Part shown: one piece after another, positions 56,581-64,000 of the stretch
How the letters are laid out: every line of letters starts with the position of its first letter
How positions within the stretch are numbered: the first letter of the stretch is position 1
NCBI GenBank assembly: GCA_022925895.1
Contig: JAKSYS010000199.1
Coordinates: forward strand, 1-64,000
DNA from: Fragilaria crotonensis
Taxonomy: Eukaryota; Bacillariophyta; Fragilariophyceae; Fragilariales; Fragilariaceae
DNA: 64,000 nucleotides
Reading direction: 5' to 3'
The notes under the pieces: model-generated
Databases searched by the model: none
Seen by the model: only the letters and a program-made list of their open reading frames with translations
What the model was told of the DNA's origin: nothing
Made by a program: the position numbers and the translations under genes

Positions 56581-57117
56581 CTAATGGAGGAAGCACCCTG
56601 TGCCATCGACCGACTCGCAACGGCAGAAAAAATGGCTGTTGATTTGATCGCGTTGTAATATTTTTGTTGCTCGCTGCCTGCGATCATCACGGCCGTCTTG
56701 TCCCTCGTTACTCTTCGCCAACGAGCATATGATGGATGTTATGCTTAAGCTCGCATCTTGTTGACTGATCTCGTAGTCCATGTTGTAGTAGTTTGAGTCC
56801 ATGAATACGATATTGGAGACCTCTCTCCATCCTTGCTTCGGCAGTGAGCTGCATCTCTTCAATGTCACGTTGTGCGTCGGTGTCGGATCCCGTTGCCTCG
56901 TGCGTGACCTCAATTCACAGTGCACGTGCGATAACACCAGGATAACATCATGATGGGCACGCACGAAAGGAAGGAGAAGGGACGTCGTTACGCGATCATG
57001 GGGGATCTCATAAATTGGAATCGTTGCAGTGCAACCACGGCAAATCCTCAATGCTGCCATCCCGTCTTCCAAGATCAGCCCGGAGGTTGCGATTAAACTC
57101 ACAAAGGTTTCGTTCAT
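56581..57117 (-). CDS. Hypothetical protein, doubtful
   Basis: An open frame of 178 residues from ATG 57117 (MNETFVSLIATSG), converging on PEX4. It contains four Cys residues near RICRGCTAT and CRCESVDGTGC, but no domain, signal peptide or membrane segment I recognise. Its length and tail-to-tail position leave open a real small gene. Chance is just as possible. Confidence 0.3.
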   Translation of the reverse strand: MNETFVSLIATSGLILEDGMAALRICRGCTATIPIYEIPHDRVTTSLLLPFVRAHHDVILVLSHVHCELRSRTRQRDPTPTHNVTLKRCSSLPKQGWREVSNIVFMDSNYYNMDYEISQQDASLSITSIICSLAKSNEGQDGRDDRRQRATKILQRDQINSHFFCRCESVDGTGCFLH

Positions 57118-57141
57118 GCAATGGCCTTCGGATATCTTCAA

Positions 57142-58674
57142 AGGGTTATTTAGGGTTCACTGAGAAGATTCATGCATTGCCGTAACTTCATCCAAACATG
57201 TTGAATATCCGAGTAACTACTAACACCGTCCACCAATCAGAGCCGCGTAGCTTGGTCGACTGAACCTGGTTGTTGGGCGTATATCATGTTTGGTACAATA
57301 ATTGGTAGTCATCGTTTCTTCATGTATGAGAGCCTAACCTGCTATAGAATCAGATAGAAAAAAGTCACTCACGCATTGTCAAACCTCACATGCCTATGCA
57401 TACATTGTTCTTTTACGACGGAAGTAGATCCCCATGCCTGGTGCCATATCTTAGATTCTGCGTCAAAATTTGGACAAGGAGTACTCCTTAGTCACTTATT
57501 GCCCAGAATCCGATGAACAGTATGATGTATGATGCGTGCCTACAGCCTCTATTGCTTTCTACCTTACTACTAGCGTACACCTTACACCTCGAACCTCATG
57601 ACCACCAGGTATGATATGCTTACCTGCATACTGGGTGTTGTTTGCTATTTTTGCGCGGAGTATACTACAGGGTCTGCTAATCAATATAACTGGTACTCGG
57701 AGTACTCTGTAGTGTACTTTGGTATACTCCAGTACACAGTAAATTTATACTCCGAGTACTACAGTCCTTTCATTCAGCAACAGAAAAACTGGTTGGACGT
57801 TGGAATTGTGTTGGCGATCAATGGCTCCCTTGCTATCACTTAATGTGACAACTGACACGTGTCAAGAAAACGCAGCACTTAGTAGGGGGTTGAGGGGTTT
57901 CGAAAAAACGACAACACGAACGTCCTGCCGTATGCATAGGCCCCTAACGCCTACAGATTCAAACCTATGTGTCTTGGTTACCAGTCGTACAAATAGTAAG
58001 AGTGGCCGCGGGTGGGCTACAAGATTCTGTAAATAACGAATGATCCAAAATCCACCTAAATGGAAAACCTTGTACTTCCGGGATACTCCGGTCTCCAGCT
58101 GGTTAAGAGTTCAGAATATACATCGCAATGTGCCTGGTCAATGCATGGATGTACTGGTAACTGGTATAGAAGGTGTTTTCGACGATCACCGATGTCTACC
58201 GTAGATTCAGTATCGAGTATCGTCTACTTTGGTACTCGTAGTAAAAGTATATGTACTCGTACTCCCATGAAACGTATGTTCGCCGCTGTCGAGGTATGAG
58301 ACACATCTGTGGACGTTTGGGAATCTATGACATGCACTATATAGAATGATGCGTAACCTCAACGCATATGACGAGTACCATAGATTTTCTCAAGTACCAC
58401 TACAAGTTTCTCAGGTGTCCAGAGTACGGAGTTCTCGTACTAGCATTAACATGTGTAAGTTAAAAGTCGAGTCTTTACATCCGAGAAGGCCAGTACCTCA
58501 AAGATTCGTAGGAATGACCGGAATGAAGCCAATTTCATCGCCAAAAAAACTTGCACTGGCTCACAAAATCGCTCCATTTTGCGTTAAGTTTAGTTTCCTA
58601 GACGACCTCCAAGAAAACGTATGCACGTAATTCGCTATCGCACATAACAACTCCGCAGCGTTTGGCAGCTCAGT
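57142..58674. other. Intergenic, no gene seen
   Basis: 1.5 kb with several GTAC/CTCCGAGTAC clusters (57,690-57,770 and 58,200-58,270). Its open frames are short. The promoter of the following gene should lie at its right end. Confidence 0.5.
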
Positions 58675-59982
58675 ATGACGGAAGACTCGTCGATCGTGGT
58701 GGCAGAGTCGTCTACTACGGAATTGTGCTCATTCCCTCGATCAGTGGAGGCGGAAGGACGTGTTCACTCGATAGTCACTTCTGACGATCTCAAGAAAAAT
58801 AGATACAATATTCAAACGAACCCTGCCGTAACATCCGAAGAGTCGTCAGATCCCTCTATTGAGGCGAATGCAAGTCATACCTCAACATTGGCGAGCAATG
58901 ATACGTTTGAGACCTTGGAAGAATACCCAGTTTTCAGCAAATTCATCAACAGCTTTGCTCAGTGTGTTGACTCAATCCAAGATGGCGGTTTATGTCGCAG
59001 CGAGGCTTGCGTTACTGAAGAGCCTCCTGTCAACAAACCGTCATTGCTGTATCGAGCAAAATGTGGCACCGAAAAACCTGGGACGAAGCTTCGTGTCCGC
59101 AACGCAGACAAGGAGAGTTACCTCGAGAGGTTTGCCACAAAGCGAAATCTCAACTCGCGACAGGATTTGGCCGTCGACAAGGACGGAACGCAAGGAATTT
59201 CGAAAGCCAGCACGTTTGATCGAATTCGCGGCCTTGTGCAACGAAAACCGATGAAATTAGATTCGACGGAGGGTGCCAACAGTCGGCGCGGTCTCCCGAA
59301 GCGTAGACATCACAGGCGTCGCAAGCGAGAGAAAGAATCAAGGGAAACGAGTGATATTTCTGCTCGTTCAGTGATAAGTGACCGAGAGAATCTAGTGGGC
59401 GACAAGGCTATTGAGACCACACAAGGCGAGTCCAGCACTCTGGATGCTAGGCAATCTAATGCCGATGTCTTGCATCTGGTCGTTTCTCGATCTGACGATG
59501 CAGAGGTGGACTTGTTTAGACCAACCGCTGAAACACCCGATATGTACAATGCGACCACTCCCAAGGCCTCGTTCACGACAAAATTAGCACACGCCCCTTC
59601 TCCGCTTGCGTCCTCAGAGGCATTCATTTCACCAACCCCCGCATCTCCCGAGATGTTGTCGCCAGGGTCACCAACCGAGGCTCACCGAAAGTCACGCCGG
59701 GTCTCACTTCAAGACTCTCAGTCGAAATTCTCAGAAATTTCGCAAATTCCAGCGGTCGAGTCGTCAACGCCAACCTCTCCTAAAACATTTTCGGCCACCG
59801 AGCCTCCTTCAAACGTATCCTCCCCCGCAACATCACCGCCACCTACTCCCAGTTCTGCCGCCGCCGAAAGTTCGCCGTCGTCATCAAGACATTCTCGTCG
59901 AAAGATACCTTCCCGTTTTGCGACTCGAGTTGGTGGGAATCGATTTAAAGCGCGAGTCCCTAGCAATAGTGTCGACCAGTGA
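58675..59982 (+). CDS. Disordered Ser/Pro/Thr-rich protein of unknown function
   Basis: An uninterrupted 435-residue frame from ATG 58675. A short, possibly folded piece lies at about residues 80-100 (EEYPVFSKFINSFAQCVDSI). A strongly basic patch follows (LPKRRHHRRRKREKESRE), and the last 130 residues are Pro/Ser-rich with many SP and TP sites (SPTPASPEMLSPGSPTE), ending in a basic RHSRRKIPSRFATR segment. No domain is recognised. The basic patches could act as nuclear localisation signals and the SP/TP sites as proline-directed kinase targets; this is inference. The start is chosen as the first ATG in a long codon-biased frame. Confidence 0.65.
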   Translation: MTEDSSIVVAESSTTELCSFPRSVEAEGRVHSIVTSDDLKKNRYNIQTNPAVTSEESSDPSIEANASHTSTLASNDTFETLEEYPVFSKFINSFAQCVDSIQDGGLCRSEACVTEEPPVNKPSLLYRAKCGTEKPGTKLRVRNADKESYLERFATKRNLNSRQDLAVDKDGTQGISKASTFDRIRGLVQRKPMKLDSTEGANSRRGLPKRRHHRRRKREKESRETSDISARSVISDRENLVGDKAIETTQGESSTLDARQSNADVLHLVVSRSDDAEVDLFRPTAETPDMYNATTPKASFTTKLAHAPSPLASSEAFISPTPASPEMLSPGSPTEAHRKSRRVSLQDSQSKFSEISQIPAVESSTPTSPKTFSATEPPSNVSSPATSPPPTPSSAAAESSPSSSRHSRRKIPSRFATRVGGNRFKARVPSNSVDQ

Positions 59983-60254
59983 CAACCTCGCGCTATGAGG
60001 TGGATTTCGTTGTCGTCTGAGTCTGTGCACATTGGTGTATTGTACGAGATGCTTCATAACCATGAGAAGTTCGCCCCAACACGTTTTTGGGCGTTCCAAC
60101 TACAGTAGTGTATAAATGTGCATTCAACCCCTGTTACCATCAAGTTTTGATATTATTATGCGCATAGTAACGATTCGTTATGTGTCAAATCGCTCTTAGT
60201 ATACCTGGATGCTACCAGCGTACGATATGAAAAGTGTATCCGTCTACTGGATTA

Positions 60255-61340
60255 CTACAATTCGTCATGAAATGCGTCTGGCTTGGGAAGGAAGGTTGGT
60301 CCACCAGCGGATTCCAAAATGCCTTCACCGAGTGCTGGTCCTCGACGGATGAGGCGTTTACCATTTATACCATTGCACCATCCACCACATGCCTTTTCTT
60401 CGACTCCCATTCCCAACATGGTAATTGGTGGTATTGGAGTTGCAGTTGTATTTGACGTGTCGAGTGGTACACTGTTCTTGGACCAATTTGGAGGAATGGC
60501 GTATTGCATCTCGTCCATGGCATCGACGCCAGGTGGCCAATAGCCATCTGGCGCATAGTGTATAAAGAGGGAGGTGTACCAGCTTCCATTGAAGACTGTT
60601 GGGCGGCCGTGCAGAATGCGACTGCTTTCGTACAAGAGCAAGTCCCCGGGTGTCATGTGTACTTCGACAGTGTTGCCAGCGTAGTCCTCCAGAACCAACG
60701 GCCATTCCTGTGCATCTTCTGAACTGCCAATATGCAAGATGGACGAGACAATGTGCGTATTTGGATTGTCAACGTGCATTAAGAGTTGCGATTGATTTCT
60801 GTACACTCTCATTCCAAAAGCCACGACGGGCGTTAGTTTGGCGGACACCCATTGCTCGTGCAGACCTTGAAGTTGGTGTAGAATCATCTCATTAACACGG
60901 GTTGTGTCGACCATGAAGGGGTCGTTTTCCAAGCATCTCAATCCCATCGGCTTGAGGTGCGCTTCGTTTTCCAGATCCTTCCAGGGCTGTTTGTGCAATT
61001 CTTCGGTCAATGCCTTGACTAGATGCGCAGGGGCTCTGGTGAGGGCCCATCCATACTTGGTAAAATTGTGACCGACAATTCCGGCTGCTGTTGACAGCAC
61101 AATATAGGCCTGGTAGCGATCATAGGTGTCTTCCATTGCCTCGATCTGCTTTATCCTACGGTCCATGAGGTTGGACAAGGTTGACGGAATCCATTCTTGT
61201 GGCGGCCAAGTGTAATTGCGTTCTCTGTAAACAGCCTCGCGTTCCTCCTCTGTGAGAGGAAAGGCGTCGACAAATTCAGGCGGAGAAACAATCAAAAGGC
61301 ACATTGAAAGTAGAAGGAAGATTGATGGGAGGTGTGCCAT
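60255..61340 (-). CDS. Secreted 2-oxoglutarate/Fe(II) oxygenase (prolyl 4-hydroxylase-like)
   Basis: 361 residues. The signal peptide is MAHLPSIFLLLSMCLLIVSPPEFVDA. Candidate iron ligands are H189 and D191 in LLMHVDNPNTHIVSSILHIG and H244 in SSRILHGRPTVFNGSW, within the jelly-roll pattern MTPGDLLLYESSRILHGRP of prolyl 4-hydroxylase-type enzymes. A downstream basic residue for 2-oxoglutarate binding is not obvious beyond R246. Several N-glycosylation sites agree with the secretory pathway. The substrate is unknown; related diatom proteins could hydroxylate proline-rich wall proteins, but nothing here proves it. The frame is whole with no intron needed. Confidence 0.78.
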   Translation of the reverse strand: MAHLPSIFLLLSMCLLIVSPPEFVDAFPLTEEEREAVYRERNYTWPPQEWIPSTLSNLMDRRIKQIEAMEDTYDRYQAYIVLSTAAGIVGHNFTKYGWALTRAPAHLVKALTEELHKQPWKDLENEAHLKPMGLRCLENDPFMVDTTRVNEMILHQLQGLHEQWVSAKLTPVVAFGMRVYRNQSQLLMHVDNPNTHIVSSILHIGSSEDAQEWPLVLEDYAGNTVEVHMTPGDLLLYESSRILHGRPTVFNGSWYTSLFIHYAPDGYWPPGVDAMDEMQYAIPPNWSKNSVPLDTSNTTATPIPPITMLGMGVEEKACGGWCNGINGKRLIRRGPALGEGILESAGGPTFLPKPDAFHDEL

Positions 61341-62095
61341 TTTGATATCGAGGTGCCTGGTACTCCAGCAGCTGGTAGTACCTTATCGTTGTTTCGTCTT
61401 GAGTGTTGCGCGTTGAATAACTGATTGTCGAGGGTTGAATAGAAACGTCAGTACTTGGATAGAGGTCAATTCAACCTTGATGGCCAATGGCAGATGGTAT
61501 CGACAGATTCTGATAATGCACATAAGCTTGTACCAGGTAGCAAACTCAACCAGAACAAGATCGAATTTTGAGAAGATCGCACTCGCTTGACCGCTCTCAT
61601 TTCTCTTCATTTGACTACAGCGCTATAGCGCAACATCACAAGAACAAAGAACAATACTCCGAATGCGCTATAATGCAGCACTTTCAGGTCATGAGGTAAC
61701 AATAACAGGAATTCGTAGATTCTCTATATGTATCATTCGCTGGCACAGCGTTAATCATGAGTTCGAACTCTCGCTCTTACCTGTGTCGTCCTTTGGCAGT
61801 GGTTCCATTACGCTCTCACTTCAGTCTCCAGTGTACCTTAGTGCGAACATAACTGCCCGCTACAGTAGGTTGCGAGCTGTCGCAGAGCAGTGTTGAATTT
61901 CATGTCGACTGAGGAAACAGGCTCTGCTTGGATTTTTACTGTAATACCAAAGTCAACGTGTACTGTACAGAAAACGACTGTTTCAAGTGAGAGCAGCAGC
62001 AGTTACAACTCGCATCAACATGGCAGAGTGAGTTTTGAGTGTAGGTGTACTTCGTATGCACGATGTATAGAACGGGCTGCTCTACTCGCACCTGC
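61341..62095. other. Intergenic, no gene seen
   Basis: Promoter side of the oxygenase gene. A TTCGAAC-containing word near 61,760 is not a convincing tRNA B box. Nothing else is recognised up to the MITE. Confidence 0.45.
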
Positions 62096-62722
62096 CTCGC
62101 GACTATCGTTGTGTTTGTTTAATTGCTGTTTAAAACACCCTGTTTTAAACAGCTGTTTAAAACAACTTTTTTCTTTCAAAAAAACAATTTGTTTAATTGA
62201 AATCTAGGTTAGGGTTATGGTTTTACGGTTATGATGCGGTTTTTTCATCGACAAGGCTCATTGCTCATCGCATAACTATACTGTTTATAGGTTGAAACAG
62301 CATCAAAATGCAGAACATCAGTTAAGTGATGCATGTCAGACAATTCAATACATTTTGATTCAAGAAGAATGGTGAGACAAAAGGATGTTATCAGTGGACA
62401 CTTATAGGGGATCCATACCATTCAGTTGGTGGGATACCTGCATGCAACAAGGCAGAGTATTGTCAGGCATAAGTGCAATTATAAGTTCATGCTGATTAGT
62501 CCTTAGGGCTCCTTTCTGTCTTGGTTATCCTTGTTGTCTTGTTCTCAAGGCTTTGAACCGTATTGATTGGTGGTCTACTCCGAGTCCTTGACTACTTGGA
62601 GTACTGTAGTACTTACTACTGTGAACTGTTGCTGTTTTAAACAAAGTTGTTTTAAACAGTTTTAAACTGTTTAAAACAAATTCAAAATCTGAATTTGTTT
62701 AAAACACAACGATACTCGCGAC
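62096..62722. mobile_element. hAT-like MITE with 8-bp target duplication
   Basis: The element is 62104-62714 (611 bp), with inverted ends TATCGTTGTGTTT matching over 13 nt. It is flanked on both sides by the 8-bp direct repeat CTCGCGAC (62096-62103 and 62715-62722). An 8-bp target duplication is typical of the hAT superfamily. The subterminal parts are packed with GTTTAAAC/TTTTAAACA words in both orientations. The inside has no coding capacity and is CpG-poor, so it would depend on a transposase from elsewhere. Confidence 0.75.
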
Positions 62723-62983
62723 ACAAATTACGAAATGACAAATATAAATCAAATGATCGGCGATGGTTTATTATTGCTGTTACGTCAGAAACTACAGTAA
62801 CAAACACCCTGGTCCCTTCACCCGCGTGATATGATATTTTACAAACGATGCATCAGCCCAACATCAACGTTCGGTTGGATCCAAATGACAATGACCGACC
62901 TGACATTGCATATGGTCGTAGGTGCATACGGATGTACTGAGATATGTGTGATTCTTGCCCCCCGCAATCAAAGACCTTGATGT

Positions 62984-63190
62984 TTACTTCTTGTAGGCTT
63001 CCTTCTCCTCGTCCGAGAGTGCCTTCCAGCGCTTTCCCAGTTCCTTTCCGACAGCTCCGAACGCCAAGTCGGGGCTTTCCTTGATGATGATGGGGCGAGT
63101 CTCCTTGCAGAAGAGCATGTAGCCGCTCACCTTCTTCTTGCCGCCGGTGGACTTCTTCTTTGGGGCAGCCTTTTCCTTCTTTGGTGGCAT
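62984..63190 (-). CDS. Small HMG-box protein
   Basis: 68 residues from ATG 63190 (MPPKKEKAAPKKKS). A basic Lys/Pro-rich leader is followed by an HMG box: VSGYMLFCKETRPIIIKESPDLAFGAVGKELGKRWKALSDEEKEAYKK. Conserved positions are the YMLF core, the P after the first helix, and GKRWKALSDEEKEAY. The box is cut after the AYKK segment, so the third helix is short, as in some single-box protist HMGB proteins. It should bend DNA non-specifically in chromatin. An upstream in-frame ATG (63262) would add 24 residues with no support. Confidence 0.8.
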   Translation of the reverse strand: MPPKKEKAAPKKKSTGGKKKVSGYMLFCKETRPIIIKESPDLAFGAVGKELGKRWKALSDEEKEAYKK

Positions 63191-64000
63191 CTTGGGATAG
63201 TTGTAGTGTTGAGAAAGGTGGGGGATTGTGAGATCCTTGCCATTCGAAAATCGTCTTGACACACACGGGGCAATCCCCGTGATTCAAAAACAAGGCACGG
63301 ATCTTCCAGACGTAGAAGCCAACCTCTCTCAAAGCAGAACTCTACTGCATTTTCCACTACATAACCTTGTTTCCTATGCGTGTAGCGTGTACTCCAAGTA
63401 TGTACTGATTTCACACGCAAGCTGCTGCCGCTTGTGTCTTGCTGGAAGGTCCGGCCACGCACCTCTGCTTGGTATAAATTGCATGTAGAAGCTACGAGAA
63501 GAAACGTCATTTTAACGGACCTCCCTGCCGTGGCTATATCGTCCAAAAACCACAATAGAATCATACTGCAGCCGGTACTAGCACCTGTGTACATTCCAGA
63601 CCACAAGCCGCTTGGCAGGTGCAGATGGGGGGTGTCACATGGCTAGTGTTCTCAACGGCCGAACGGTCGGGGTCACTGCAGCTTCGCAGGTTTGAAATTT
63701 TAGGCAACGCGCCGGGATTTTGAATTCGTCAATTCAAGTAGAATCCAACAGTGGGAGTATGGATGCTACTGTACATCTTAATTGCGTAGGTTTTACAAGG
63801 GGACCGGTACAACAAGTACTGTTCCACTTGTTGCCACCACCTTACAGTATTGTAGTAGGATAAGGATAAGGATATAAGTAAGTGGATGCACGTACTGGAG
63901 ATTGGACACGGGACACTGGTAGAATAGCATCCGGAATCCAAAACGTGGAAGTAGAAGCAATTCCGCAACAAAAGTCAGCCCACCTTCCGACCACCCAAAC
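63191..64000. other. Intergenic, no gene seen
   Basis: Promoter side of the HMG-box gene and further non-coding DNA to the window end. Nothing else is recognised. Confidence 0.45.

Noticed and set aside
61740-61790. Possible tRNA B box (GAGTTCGAACTC)
   Set aside because: The T-stem pairing is wrong and no A box lies at the proper distance.

Overview
The window looks like nuclear DNA of a diatom, most likely a pennate species with a repeat-rich genome. The evidence is a plastid high-light-induced-type (HLIP) protein with a bipartite ASAF-type targeting leader, a second protein with a similar leader, short introns with plain GT-AG borders, compact genes, and Copia and tyrosine-recombinase (YR) retroelements of kinds common in diatoms. 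No rRNA, CRISPR array, bacterial operon or convincing functional tRNA gene was seen.

The left part (1-40,280) is a transposon landscape. (1) A YR retroelement on the + strand (2-6,987) has split direct repeats in the order A1-genes-B1-A2-B2. (2) Intergenic DNA follows, with a CpG-poor tract at 7,450-8,740. (3) A second, different YR retroelement on the - strand (10,755-25,086) has the same A1...B1-A2-B2 plan. Its recombinase gene is split by a Copia element (11,965-18,643, TSD TGCTG). (4) A PiggyBac-like DNA transposon (25,088-29,065) abuts its right end. Its transposase carries a SAP motif and a PD-(D/E)XK (YqaJ-like) nuclease motif inside the catalytic domain. (5) An iron-alcohol-dehydrogenase-like host gene lies at 29,533-30,531. 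(6) A decayed MULE copy starts at 30,768. (7) A MULE (about 34,316-40,280) has 39-bp inverted termini, a FAR1/SWIM-type transposase, and two oppositely oriented 73-bp tandem arrays around a tRNA-like relic.

The right part (41,043-63,190) is gene-rich. It holds a multi-pass membrane protein, a shortened copy of the alcohol-dehydrogenase-like gene, a secreted esterase, a single-pass FG-GAP/beta-propeller protein, sterol C5-desaturase (two exons), a plastid HLIP-type protein (two exons), a plastid-targeted SnoaL-like protein, the peroxisomal ubiquitin-conjugating enzyme PEX4 (two exons), a doubtful ORF, a disordered protein, a secreted 2-oxoglutarate oxygenase and a 68-aa HMG-box protein. The second exons of the HLIP-type and PEX4 genes and the first exon of the desaturase are reached only by splicing. 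A 611-bp hAT-like MITE with a perfect 8-bp target duplication lies at 62,104-62,714. The host genes do not form one pathway; they are ordinary neighbours in diatom chromatin.

The most unusual items are the PiggyBac-like transposase with the SAP/nuclease insert, the MULE carrying a large inverted minisatellite, and two split-repeat YR retroelements, one holding a nested Copia.
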